Shown: positions 47,849 to 56,104 of the stretch, in pieces
Layout of the letters: each line of letters starts with the position of its first letter
Position numbering within the stretch: the stretch's first letter is position 1
The notes under the pieces: generated by a model
Told to the model about the DNA's origin: nothing
Database searches by the model: none
The model's input: only the letters and a program-made list of their open reading frames with translations
Made by a program: the position numbers and the translations under genes
Source: Agrococcus jenensis
GTDB taxonomy: Bacteria > Actinomycetota > Actinomycetes > Actinomycetales > Microbacteriaceae
Assembly (NCBI RefSeq): GCF_003752465.1
Contig: NZ_RKHJ01000001.1
Span: 868,001-932,000, forward strand
Direction: 5' to 3'
DNA length: 64,000 bases

Positions 47849-47880
47849 GTGACGTCACAGTCACGGAGGGCGGATCCGCC
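47849..47880. promoter_or_regulatory. Palindromes between sigma factor and asp23 operon
   Basis: Two perfect palindromes, GTGACGTCAC (47849-47858) and GGCGGATCCGCC (47869-47880), with extra GTGAC/GTCAC copies at 47831 and 47860, sit in the 140-nt divergent region. They are candidate regulator-binding sites for one or both operons. Confidence 0.35.
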
Positions 47881-47899
47881 CCCGGAACCGGAGGACACC

Positions 47900-48316
47900 A
47901 TGAGCAGCACCACACCGACCGACGGGCGCACCGCCGACGGCGTCCAGGGCACCACGACCGTCGTCGACCCGGTCGTCGCGAAGATCGCCGGCATCGCCGC
48001 GCGCGAGGTGCCCGGCGTGCACGCGCTCGGCGGCGGCGCGGCGCGCGTGGTCGGCGCCGTCCGCGACGCGCTCGGGCAGAGCGACCTCGGTCAGGGCGTG
48101 CGCGTCGAGGTCGGCGAGCGCCAGGTGGCCGCCGACGTCACGATCGTCGTCGCCTACCCCGAGCAGCTGCACATCGTGGCCGAGAACGTGCGCCGCGCGG
48201 TGAGCACCGCGATCGTCGAGCTCATCGGCATGGAGGTCGCCGAGGTCAACGTGACCGTCTCCGACGTGCACATCCCGGGCGAGGACGACGAGCCCGACGA
48301 GCCGCGCGCCGCATGA
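47900..48316 (+). CDS. Asp23/Gls24-family envelope stress protein
   Basis: The 138-residue product has a clear Asp23 domain: DPVVAKIAGIAAREVPGVHA, ARVVGAVRDALG, VTIVVAYPEQLHIVAENVRR, VSTAIVELIGMEVAEVNVTV, SDVHIPGED. Asp23 proteins attach to the membrane through AmaP-type anchors and respond to alkaline or cell-wall stress. First gene of the plus-strand arm; SD CCGGAGG precedes the ATG. Confidence 0.9.
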   Translation: MSSTTPTDGRTADGVQGTTTVVDPVVAKIAGIAAREVPGVHALGGGAARVVGAVRDALGQSDLGQGVRVEVGERQVAADVTIVVAYPEQLHIVAENVRRAVSTAIVELIGMEVAEVNVTVSDVHIPGEDDEPDEPRAA

Positions 48317-48501
48317 ACGCCATCACGGTCGGCGTCCTGACCGGGCTCGCCCTCGCAGCGCTCGCGCTCGCGTTCGGCTTCGGGGGCTTCCTCCTCGGCC
48401 TCGCGCTCGCGGCCCTCGGCGCCCTCGTCGGCGCGGTCGCGACCAGGAGGCTCGACCTGCGGGCGGCTGTGGACGCCGCCCGGGGCAGGAGCGTCGGGTG
48501 A
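48313..48501 (+). CDS. Small membrane protein of the asp23 operon (DUF2273-like)
   Basis: The 62-residue protein has one long Gly/Ala/Leu-rich hydrophobic stretch (VGVLTGLALAALALAFGFGG and onward, probably two short helices) and a positively charged end. Small proteins of this kind accompany Asp23 genes. ATGA overlap upstream, GTGA overlap downstream. Confidence 0.7.
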   Translation: MNAITVGVLTGLALAALALAFGFGGFLLGLALAALGALVGAVATRRLDLRAAVDAARGRSVG

Positions 48502-48806
48502 CCGACGTGCCCGGCGCGATCACGATCGCCCCCCGCGCGCTGCGCGCCACCGTGCGCGCGGCCGCGGCGGAGGCGTTCGGCGCCCCGCGCGCCGACGTCC
48601 GGGCCGACGTGGTCGAGCGCGGACCGTCGCTCGACCTCCGCATCACCACCCCCATCGGCCTCGGCGACGAGACCGTGCTGGCCGCTGCCGAGCGTGCCAG
48701 GCGGCAGCTGCTCGAGCGGGCGGGCACCCTCACCGGCGCGACGCTCGGCGCGTGCGAGGTCCGCATCACGGGCTGCTCGGTGCCCGAGCGCTCGCGCGTC
48801 CGCTGA
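48498..48806 (+). CDS. Second Asp23-like protein
   Basis: The 102-residue soluble protein has APRALRATVRAAAAEAFGAP, DVVERGPSLDLRITTPIGLG and ACEVRITGC, an Asp23-type order of elements in shorter form. GTG start overlapping the previous stop. Part of a locus with several diverged Asp23-type proteins. Confidence 0.6.
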   Translation: MTDVPGAITIAPRALRATVRAAAAEAFGAPRADVRADVVERGPSLDLRITTPIGLGDETVLAAAERARRQLLERAGTLTGATLGACEVRITGCSVPERSRVR

Positions 48807-48835
48807 GCGCTCCACCCCCCAGGAAGGACACCCCC

Positions 48836-49435
48836 ATGACCCCGCAGTCGAGTCCCCCGGCGAGCGCTCCAGCCCCGGATGCGCGCGAGCTCCGGCGCCT
48901 CGAGCGGCGCGAGCTGCACCGCTCGCGCTCCCTCTCCGCGAGCATCGCGCTGTGGCTGACCGCCCTCGCCGTCGCTGCCGTCGCGGCGCTGCTGCTGCTC
49001 GAGCGCACGGGCACGACCGTGCCCGGTGCGACGCTGCCGGGGAGCGCGGAGCTCGCCTCGCTCGCGGGCGGCGCCGGTGCCGTCGGCATCGGGATCGGCG
49101 CTGCCGCCGGGCTCGTCGGGCTCGCGATGCTCGCCCTGGCGCTCGCCCCCGGGCGACGCTCGCGGCGAGCGCTGCAGCGCGAGGGCGTTGCGATCGTCGC
49201 CGACGACGCCGTGCTCGCGAGCGCCATCTCGCGAACCGCGGCGCTCGCGTCGAGAGCGCCGGTCGACCGCACCCGCACGACGCTCGGCAGGACCTCGGCG
49301 GAGGTCGCGCTGCGGCCGCCGAGCGGCTTCGGCACCGACACCGCCGCCGCCGACGAGGCAGCCCGCGCGCTCATCGAGGCGCTGCGGCCGCGACCGACGG
49401 TGCGCGTCGTCGTCCGAGAGGAGCGCGACGCGTGA
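48836..49435 (+). CDS. Membrane protein of the asp23 operon (DUF6286-like)
   Basis: The 199-residue product has a charged N-terminus (RRLERRELHRSRSLS), two transmembrane segments (about 35-58 and 78-104) and a cytoplasmic domain of about 90 residues (AIVADDAVLASAISRTAALA, TVRVVVREER). This layout fits actinobacterial DUF6286-type proteins that accompany Asp23 genes. SD AGGAAGG precedes the ATG. Confidence 0.6.
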   Translation: MTPQSSPPASAPAPDARELRRLERRELHRSRSLSASIALWLTALAVAAVAALLLLERTGTTVPGATLPGSAELASLAGGAGAVGIGIGAAAGLVGLAMLALALAPGRRSRRALQREGVAIVADDAVLASAISRTAALASRAPVDRTRTTLGRTSAEVALRPPSGFGTDTAAADEAARALIEALRPRPTVRVVVREERDA

Positions 49436-49980
49436 GCCGCTCGTCGAGGACCCTCAACCGGATGCTGCTCGCCCTCCTGGGCACCGCGTGGCTCGCGCTG
49501 GGCGCGGTCGTCGTGCTCTGGCACGTGCGACCCGACCTCGTGCACGCCGCCCTCTCGCCCTTGGCCGCGACGGCGGCGGCGCTCGACTGGACGATCGTCG
49601 CGGCCGCGGCCGGCGCCGTCCTCGTGCTGCTCGCGGCGGTGCACGGCGCGACCCGCGGCCGCGGCCGCAGCGGCGACGCGGTGGCCGACCACGGCATCGC
49701 CGTCGACAAGCACGCCGTCCGCGACCTCTACCGGCTCGAGCTCGGCACGATGCCCGACGTGCTCGACGTCGACGTGCAGCCCTGGTGGGCTCGGCGCGGC
49801 CGGCCGGCGTGGCGCATCGCGCTCCACGTGCGGCACGGCGCGCGGCTCGACGAGGTCGTGGAGCGCGCCGCGACCGCCGCCGAGCGCACGCAGCAGCGGC
49901 TCGGCGCGCAGGTGCCGATCCTCATCCACGTCAGCGGCGGGCTGCGCGCCGCCGTCGCGAGCGCCCGCCGGGCCGAGTGA
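49432..49980 (+). CDS. AmaP-like alkaline-shock membrane anchor
   Basis: The 182-residue product has two transmembrane helices near the N-terminus (LLALLGTAWLALGAVVVLWH; about 50-70) followed by a soluble domain with GRPAWRIALHVRHGARLDEV and VPILIHVSGGLRAAVA, resembling AmaP, which tethers Asp23 to the membrane. GTG start overlapping the previous gene (GTGA). Last gene of the asp23 arm. Confidence 0.65.
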   Translation: MSRSSRTLNRMLLALLGTAWLALGAVVVLWHVRPDLVHAALSPLAATAAALDWTIVAAAAGAVLVLLAAVHGATRGRGRSGDAVADHGIAVDKHAVRDLYRLELGTMPDVLDVDVQPWWARRGRPAWRIALHVRHGARLDEVVERAATAAERTQQRLGAQVPILIHVSGGLRAAVASARRAE

Positions 49981-50049
49981 CCGACCTCTGCGGCGCGATC
50001 GCGCCGCAGCCATCGCGCGATCCCGCGCATCCTACGAAGGAGGCCCGAC

Positions 50050-50235
50050 ATGGGCACGGACGACAAGATGAGCCACAAGGTCGAGGAGCTCGGCGGCAAG
50101 GCCAAGGAGGTCTTCGGCGCCGCGACCGGCGACGAGCGCCTCGAGGCCGAGGGCAAGGCCCAGCAGGCGAGCGCGAACGCCAAGCAGGCGGGCGAGCACG
50201 TCAAGGACGCCGCGAAGGACGCCTTCGGCAAGTGA
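50050..50235 (+). CDS. csbD: CsbD-family stress protein
   Basis: The 61-residue hydrophilic protein has MSHKVEELGGKAKEVFGAAT and GDERLEAEGKAQQA, the CsbD signature of general-stress proteins of unknown biochemical role. The SD GAAGGAGG precedes the ATG. It follows the asp23 arm by 69 nt and may share its stress regulation. Confidence 0.88.
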   Translation: MGTDDKMSHKVEELGGKAKEVFGAATGDERLEAEGKAQQASANAKQAGEHVKDAAKDAFGK

Positions 50236-50326
50236 GGCCGGCGGAGCGGCCCGGGCGAGCGCCCGGGCCGCTCCCGTTCGCGCTGGGCGGAGGCGCACGT
50301 GCTCCGCGGGCACCCCTGGGGGACAG

Positions 50327-50332
50327 TAGGAT
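50327..50332 (+). promoter_or_regulatory. -10 box of hemA
   Basis: TAGGAT with 6 nt to the GTG at 50339; leaderless arrangement. Confidence 0.5.
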
Positions 50333-50338
50333 GGTCTG

Positions 50339-51697
50339 GTGCTCATCTGCCTGACGGCGAGTCACAAGAACGCCGACTTCACTGCCCTCGAGGCACTGTC
50401 GACGGCTGACGCCTCACAGCTGCCCAGCTCCTTCGCCTCGCACCCCGCTGTCGACGGGGCGGTCGTCGTCTCGACCTGCAACCGCTTCGAGGTGTACCTC
50501 GACATCGACGCCGAGGCGGATGACGCGGCCGGCATCGCGCAGACCGTCGCGGCCGACGCGCTCGGCTTCCACCAGCCCGAGACGCTCGAGCCGCTCGCCG
50601 ACGTCGAGGCCGCGGAGCACCTGTTCGCCGTCGCCGCCGGCCTCGAGTCGGTCGTCGTGGGCGAGGGCGAGATCGCCGGCCAGGTGCGACGGGCGCTGCA
50701 GTCGGCGCAGGTCGCCGGCACCACGTCGCCGCACCTCGAGCGCCTCTTCCAGCGCGCCTCCGAGACGCAGCGCGGCATCAAGAACCGCACGGGCATCGGC
50801 GAGGCCGGCCGCTCGATCGTGCGCCTCGCGCTCGACCTCGCGAGCGCGCGCGTCGACTTCGTGGACGCTCGCGTGCTGCTCGTCGGCACCGGCCGCTTCG
50901 CGGGCGTCTCGCTCGCCGAGCTGCGTCGCCGCGGCGCGAAGCACATCGAGGTCTGGAGCCCGTCCGACCGCGGCGAGGGCTTCGCCCGCAGCCACGCGAT
51001 CGGTCACGTCGACGCGCGCGACGCCGCGCTCGCCGCAGCGTCCGCCGACGTCATCGTCACCTGCACGAGCGCCGACCGGTTCGTCGTCGACGCCGCCCTG
51101 CTGCACGCCGGCCGCGCGCGGCTCGCGACGCACGACTTCCCCGGTCAGGCGCACGACGCCGCGACCTGCCCCGTCGCCCTCGGCGGCACGAGCGCGGGAT
51201 GCCCGATGCACGCCGCCGGCGCGACGGTGGCGGGCTGCCCGGTCGAGCACGGCCGCGGCGCGCAGCTCGTCATCGACATGGGCATGCCCCGCAACGTCGA
51301 CCCGGATGTCGCGACGGTCGCCGGGGTCGAGGTGCTCGACCTCGAGACCATCCGCCTGCACGCGCCGCTCGAGCACCTGACCGCCGCCGCCGATGCCCGC
51401 GACCTCGTGCGCAAGGCCGCGCGCCGGTTCGAGCGCGGCACGGAGGAGCGCCGCCTGGGACCCGCGATCGCCGCGCTGCGCCAGCACGTCGAGGAGGCCA
51501 TGGAGGCCGAGCTCGCCCGCGTCGCGAAGCGCGGCAGCGAGGAGGAGCGGCGCGCCGCCGAGCAGGCCCTGCGCCACTTCGCCGGGGTGCTCCTGCACAA
51601 GCCGACGGTGCGCGCGCGCGAGCTCGCCGCCGAGGGCCGTCACGACGACTTCCTGTCGGCGATCGACGCGCTCTACGGCATCGACGACGTGGCGTGA
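50339..51697 (+). CDS. hemA: Glutamyl-tRNA reductase HemA with Cys-Pro-rich insertion
   Basis: The 452-residue product has the catalytic Cys47 in VVSTCNRFEVY, the substrate-domain motif VVGEGEIAGQVRRAL, and VLLVGTGRFAGVSLAELRRR in the NADPH domain, then GMPRNVDPDV and a helical dimerisation domain. It makes glutamate-1-semialdehyde from Glu-tRNA, the first committed step. Residues about 260-308, in the NADPH domain before the VIDMGMPRN strand, carry three Cys-Pro pairs: TCPV (Cys277), GCPM (Cys288) and GCPVEH (Cys300), like heme regulatory motifs. Feedback by heme is a reasonable hypothesis. GTG start, leaderless. Confidence 0.95.
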   Translation: MLICLTASHKNADFTALEALSTADASQLPSSFASHPAVDGAVVVSTCNRFEVYLDIDAEADDAAGIAQTVAADALGFHQPETLEPLADVEAAEHLFAVAAGLESVVVGEGEIAGQVRRALQSAQVAGTTSPHLERLFQRASETQRGIKNRTGIGEAGRSIVRLALDLASARVDFVDARVLLVGTGRFAGVSLAELRRRGAKHIEVWSPSDRGEGFARSHAIGHVDARDAALAAASADVIVTCTSADRFVVDAALLHAGRARLATHDFPGQAHDAATCPVALGGTSAGCPMHAAGATVAGCPVEHGRGAQLVIDMGMPRNVDPDVATVAGVEVLDLETIRLHAPLEHLTAAADARDLVRKAARRFERGTEERRLGPAIAALRQHVEEAMEAELARVAKRGSEEERRAAEQALRHFAGVLLHKPTVRARELAAEGRHDDFLSAIDALYGIDDVA

Positions 51698-53118
51698 CCG
51701 GCCAGGACGAGAGCACGGCGACCGGCGACCACGCGATCCTGCCGCCCGCCGGGGTCGAGACCGACCCGCGCGAGACGGCCGGCGCACCCGCGCCCGCGAA
51801 GCGCCGACGGCTCGTCGACCTCGCACCGCTGACGGCCTCCCCCGTCTTCGCCCGGCTGTGGATCGGCAACGCGATCAGCGGCATCGGCGCGCAGATGACC
51901 GTCGTCGCGGTCGGCCTGCAGATCTTCGACATGACCGGCAGCACCATGGCGGTCGCCCTCGTCGGCGGCATCGCCCTGCTGCCGATGGTGGTCGCGGGCC
52001 TCTGGGGCGGGATGATCGCCGACGCCTTCGACCGCCGCGCCGTGCTCATCGTCTCGAGCCTCGTCGGCTGGGCGGCGGTGCTGGGCCTCGTGGCGCTCTC
52101 GACCTGGGACGCGGCGCTCGTCGCCGACGGGGAGCGCGCGCTCGTCTGGCCGTTCTACGTGCTCACGACGCTCAACACCGTCGCCGCGACCGTCTCGGGG
52201 GCGACGCGCTCGGCCGTCACGCCGCGCATCCTGCCCGCGCACCTGATCTCGCGCGCGACCGCGCTCAACGGCATCGCGATCGGCATCATGCTGACCGTCG
52301 GGCCGGCGCTCGCGGGCGTGCTCGTCGCCGGCGTCGGCCTGCCGATCACGTTCGCGATCGACGCGGTGCTCTTCACCGCCGGGTTCGTCGGCATCCTCGG
52401 GCTGCCGCGGTTGCCGCCGCTCGGCGCGGTCGCGAAGCCCGGCCTCGAGTCGCTGCTCGACGGTTGGCGGTTCCTGCGGCAGGCGCCGAACATCCGGATG
52501 TCGTTCCTCGTCGACATCATCGCCATGTCGTTCGGCCGCCCCTTCGCGCTGCTCCCGGCGGTCGGCGCGATCGCGATCGGCGGCGGCCCGATCACCGTCG
52601 GCGTGCTCACCGCCGCCGCTGCGGTCGGCACGCTGCTCGCGAGCCTCTTCTCCGGCCCCGTCGCGCACGTGCACCGGCACGGCGTCGCCGTCGCCCGGGC
52701 GATCACCGTCTACGGCGCGTTCGTCGCGCTCTTCGGCGCCGTGCTGCTCGCGATGTCGCTCGGATGGGGCGGCCCGGTCGGCGCGGACTGGTCGCAGGTC
52801 GCGTGGCCGGCGCTCGCCGTCTCGGCGCTCGCGCTCGCCGGCATGGGCGCGAGCGACGAGATCAGCGCCATCTTCCGCTCGACCATGATGCTGACCGCCG
52901 CACCCGACGAGATGCGCGGGCGCACGCAGGGGCTGTTCACCGTGGTCGTCGCGGGCGGACCGCGCATCGGCGACCTCTACGCGGGCGCCGCCGCGAGCCT
53001 CGTCGCCCTGTGGTGCCCGCCGCTCATCGGCGGGCTCCTCATCGTCGCGCTCATCGCGGTCGTCACGCGCGCGCAGCGCTCCTTCCTCGCCTACGACGCC
53101 CGCACGCCGACGCCGTAG
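51694..53118 (+). CDS. MFS transporter, coupled to hemA
   Basis: The 474-residue protein has a 45-residue hydrophilic N-terminus and about 11-12 transmembrane helices (FARLWIGNAISGIGAQMTVV, GLWGGMIADAFDRRAVLIVS, TRSAVTPRILPAHLISRATA), the pattern of the MFS_3/enterobactin-exporter-like branch. GTGA overlap with hemA makes it part of the hemA transcript. A link to tetrapyrrole or siderophore export is possible but only positional. Confidence 0.85.
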   Translation: MTGQDESTATGDHAILPPAGVETDPRETAGAPAPAKRRRLVDLAPLTASPVFARLWIGNAISGIGAQMTVVAVGLQIFDMTGSTMAVALVGGIALLPMVVAGLWGGMIADAFDRRAVLIVSSLVGWAAVLGLVALSTWDAALVADGERALVWPFYVLTTLNTVAATVSGATRSAVTPRILPAHLISRATALNGIAIGIMLTVGPALAGVLVAGVGLPITFAIDAVLFTAGFVGILGLPRLPPLGAVAKPGLESLLDGWRFLRQAPNIRMSFLVDIIAMSFGRPFALLPAVGAIAIGGGPITVGVLTAAAAVGTLLASLFSGPVAHVHRHGVAVARAITVYGAFVALFGAVLLAMSLGWGGPVGADWSQVAWPALAVSALALAGMGASDEISAIFRSTMMLTAAPDEMRGRTQGLFTVVVAGGPRIGDLYAGAAASLVALWCPPLIGGLLIVALIAVVTRAQRSFLAYDARTPTP

Positions 53119-53181
53119 CGGTCCGCCCAGCACCCGGTCGCTGCGTGGGGCGGTTGCGCGGGCGGTTGAGCCTCCCGTGCG

Positions 53182-53202
53182 CCAAGGCTGAGGGCGCCTT
53201 GG
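53182..53202. repeat. Inverted repeat upstream of the debranching-family gene
   Basis: CCAAGGC (53182-53188) and GCCTTGG (53196-53202) form 7-bp arms with a 7-nt loop in the 149-nt gap after the MFS gene. It could end that transcript or bind a regulator; a TAGCGT -10-like box follows at 53226-53231. Confidence 0.35.
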
Positions 53203-53267
53203 GCGCTGCCCTCCGACGCCGCGGCTAGCGTGACGAGTGCCGCAGCACGGCGACGATAGGACATCCG

Positions 53268-55196
53268 ATGCATCCCGAGCTCGATGCGAAGACCGGCAGA
53301 CCGCCGCTCCTCCACGACGAGCTCGTCGCGCTCTCGGCGCCGACGCAGGTGTGGTCGCGCCGGGACGGCACGATGGGCGGCGCCGCCGACGGCATCTTCC
53401 ACGGCGACTGGCGCTGGGTGCGCAGCCTCGAGCTGCTCGTCGACGGCCGGCCGATCGAGCACCTCACGACCGCGGACGACCGCGACAGCACCGTCTTCCG
53501 CGCCGTCGCACGGCAGCTCGACGGCGACTCGTCGACCCCGCGCGTGCTCGTCGAGCGGATGCGCGCCGTCGAGCCCGGCGGCTTCGTCGAGCGCGTGACG
53601 ATCGTCAACGGCCGCGACGTCGAGGTCACCGCGCTCCTCGAGCTGCGCCTCGACCTCGAGCTCGCGCCGCTCGCCTCCGTGCACGCCGGCAGGCCGGAGG
53701 CCGTGCCGATCGACCTCCGCCTCGACGATGGCGCTGCGGTGGCGACGGACGGCACCCGCACGCTGCGATGCGCGAGCGCCAAGGGCGCGATCGAGATCGA
53801 CGGCCACCGCGTCACGGCGTCGCGCAGCGTCGTCGTGCGACCGGGCGACTGGGCGACCCTCTCGATCGAGCTCGCGGTCGACGACGCGCAGCTCGCCGAG
53901 CCGGGGCCGCCGACCGCGTCCCTCCCCCCGCTCCGCGCGACCGGCGTCGCAGCCCTCGATCGCTGGGCCGGGCGTGCCGTGGCCGATCTCGACGACCTCT
54001 CCCTCGACGTCGGCCACGGCCCGTTCCTCGCCGCCTCCGCGCCCTGGCAGCTGACGCTGCTGTCGCGCGAGGCGCTCGTGGCCGCGCGCCTCGCGCTGCC
54101 GCAGACCGCCGCGATCGCCGAGGGCACGCTGCGCACGCTCGCGACCCGGCAGGGGGTGCTCCACGACGCCGAGACGGGCGAGGAGCCCGGGCGCATCCCG
54201 CACGAGGTGCGCCAGGACGGCAGCGCGCCCGTCTTCCGCGCATCGGTGGAGGCGACGCCGCTCTGGATCGTGCTCCTCCACGAGACGTGGCTCGCCGGCA
54301 TGCCCACCGAGACCGCCCGCGAGCTGCGCACCGCGCTGCACGCCGCGCTCGGCTGGCTCGCCGTGCGCACCGGTGACGGCTTCCTCGCAGATCCCGACGA
54401 CGACGAGGTGAGCGCGGCCGTGCAGGCGATCGCCTGCCGAGCCGCCGTCGGCGCGGCAGACCTGCTCGACGCGCTCGGCGACGACGGCGACGAGTGGCGG
54501 GCGTGGGCGGCTCGGCTGCGCTCGCGCTTCCGCGACGCCTTCTGGAGCGGCGACGGCTCCGCGCGCACCCCCTCGCTCGCCATCGACCACGACGGCGCAC
54601 CGCACGACCGCCTCGGCGCGGAGCTCGGCCAGCTGCTCGGCACCCGGATCCTCGACGAGCACGAGGAGTCGATCGTCGCGCGGATGCTGCTCGACGAGGC
54701 GATCGCCTCCGGCTTCGGGCTGCGCTCGCTCGCCGCGGACGACCGGGACTACTGGCCGCTGCTCGAGCGCGGCGGCGCGATCCATCCGCACGAGACGGCC
54801 CTCGCGATCGAGGGGCTGCTGCGCGCGGGCTTCCGCGACGAGGCACGCGCGCTCGCCGAGCGGCTCCTCGCCGCGGCCGACGCGTTCCACGGGCGGCTGC
54901 CGGCGGCCTTCGCGGGCTTTGGCCTCGAGGACGTCACGATGCCGGTGCCGCTGCCGGGAGCGGGGAGCCCGCACGCCGCGAGCGCCGCCGCCGTCGTCGT
55001 CGTCCACCGCGCGCTCGAGGCGCGGGCCAGCCGGCCGAAGCAGCGCATCGACACCGGCGAGCGGCACCTCGCGGCGGTCGAGCGCGTGCAGCGGCACGAC
55101 ACCGGTCCGGTGCAGCTGCCGCTCCTGCGGGGCACGGGCAGCGGCGATCGGTCGACCCAGCGGCCGCGGCTGCGGCTGGTGGACCCGGAGGGGTGA
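53268..55196 (+). CDS. Glycogen-debranching-family protein lacking the family motifs
   Basis: The 642-residue product aligns along its length with the gene at 59658 (shared N-terminus P-L-L-x-D/N-x-L-V-x-L-x-A-P-T-Q, GVFHGDWR versus GIFHGDWR, AEGTLRTLA, QLLGT). It has the N-terminal beta domain and the C-terminal alpha/alpha toroid of amylo-alpha-1,6-glucosidase-like enzymes. But where the paralog has GRDSL it has SREAL (from residue 266), the GWKDSGDS segment is missing, and YHCGSVWPHDT is RGGAIHPHET. It is probably catalytically impaired, possibly a binding or regulatory protein. Convergent with the sugar ABC operon. Confidence 0.75.
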   Translation: MHPELDAKTGRPPLLHDELVALSAPTQVWSRRDGTMGGAADGIFHGDWRWVRSLELLVDGRPIEHLTTADDRDSTVFRAVARQLDGDSSTPRVLVERMRAVEPGGFVERVTIVNGRDVEVTALLELRLDLELAPLASVHAGRPEAVPIDLRLDDGAAVATDGTRTLRCASAKGAIEIDGHRVTASRSVVVRPGDWATLSIELAVDDAQLAEPGPPTASLPPLRATGVAALDRWAGRAVADLDDLSLDVGHGPFLAASAPWQLTLLSREALVAARLALPQTAAIAEGTLRTLATRQGVLHDAETGEEPGRIPHEVRQDGSAPVFRASVEATPLWIVLLHETWLAGMPTETARELRTALHAALGWLAVRTGDGFLADPDDDEVSAAVQAIACRAAVGAADLLDALGDDGDEWRAWAARLRSRFRDAFWSGDGSARTPSLAIDHDGAPHDRLGAELGQLLGTRILDEHEESIVARMLLDEAIASGFGLRSLAADDRDYWPLLERGGAIHPHETALAIEGLLRAGFRDEARALAERLLAAADAFHGRLPAAFAGFGLEDVTMPVPLPGAGSPHAASAAAVVVVHRALEARASRPKQRIDTGERHLAAVERVQRHDTGPVQLPLLRGTGSGDRSTQRPRLRLVDPEG

Positions 55197-55273
55197 GGCG
55201 CGCGATCGCCTCGACCCGCTGACGCCGGAGGGCGCGGTGCGGCGCTGCCGCCCGCGCCCTCCGGCGTCCGGCA

Positions 55274-56104
55274 TCACCCCTTCTCGGCGCCCTCCGTCGT
55301 CGACATGATGCGCCTCTGGAAGATGAAGAACACGATCGCCACCGGGATCGTCATCAGCACCGCCGCCGCGAGCTTGAGCGGGAACTGCGTGCCGGAGCCC
55401 AGCGCCCCCGACACGAGCGAGCCGACACCGGTCGTGAGCGTGTGCAGCTCGGGGCTCTGCCGCGAGATGACGAAGTGCCCGAACTCGTTCCAGGAGCCCT
55501 GGAACGACAGGATCGTCAGCGTGATGAGCGCCGGCGAGGCCATCGGGAGCGTCACCGACCAGAAGGTGCGGAACACGCCCGCGCCGTCGATCCGGGCGGC
55601 CTCCTCGATGGAGACCGGGATCGAGTCGAAGAACTGCTTCATGATGAAGACGCCGGCAGCGGTCGCCAGCAGCGGGATGATCATGCCGCCGTAGGTGTCG
55701 TAGAGCCCGAGCTCCTTGATCACCAGGAAGCGCGGGATCATCAGCACCACCGACGGCACGGCGAGCACCGCGATGAACACCGCGAACACGAAGCCGCGGC
55801 CGCGGAACTTCAGCCGCGACAGCGCGTAGCCCGCCAGCGAGTCGAAGAACACCCGGAACACGGTCACCACGATCGTGATGAACGCCGAGTTCGCCGCCCA
55901 CAGGGGCAGGTCGCCGGTGAACAGCCGCTCGTAGGCGGCGTACGTGAACGTCTGCGGGATGAGCGACATCGGATCCCCGTTGGCCTCCGCATCCGTCTTG
56001 AACGAGCCGCTCACGGCGATCACGAACGGGTAGATGTAGACCAGCGCCAAGATGACGAGGATGACGTAGCCGACGATCAGGCCGCCGCTGACGCGCTCCT
56101 TCAT
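55274..56104 (-). CDS. Sugar ABC transporter permease (MalG-type)
   Basis: The 276-residue protein has six transmembrane helices and the EAA loop VSIEEAARIDGAGVFRTFWS followed by VTLPMASPAL, typical of carbohydrate uptake class 1 permeases. It overlaps the second permease gene (ATGA) and is last in the operon LacI-SBP-permease-permease. Confidence 0.93.
   Translation of the reverse strand: MKERVSGGLIVGYVILVILALVYIYPFVIAVSGSFKTDAEANGDPMSLIPQTFTYAAYERLFTGDLPLWAANSAFITIVVTVFRVFFDSLAGYALSRLKFRGRGFVFAVFIAVLAVPSVVLMIPRFLVIKELGLYDTYGGMIIPLLATAAGVFIMKQFFDSIPVSIEEAARIDGAGVFRTFWSVTLPMASPALITLTILSFQGSWNEFGHFVISRQSPELHTLTTGVGSLVSGALGSGTQFPLKLAAAVLMTIPVAIVFFIFQRRIMSTTEGAEKG

Noticed and set aside
51673..53133. 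Minus-strand frame opposite the MFS gene
   Set aside because: Charged, motif-free antisense translation of transmembrane-coding DNA.
53119..53267. A second copy of the LacI-type operator upstream of the first debranching paralog
   Set aside because: The TTGGA/TCCAA palindrome is not present; the only inverted repeat there (CCAAGGC/GCCTTGG) has a different sequence and spacing.
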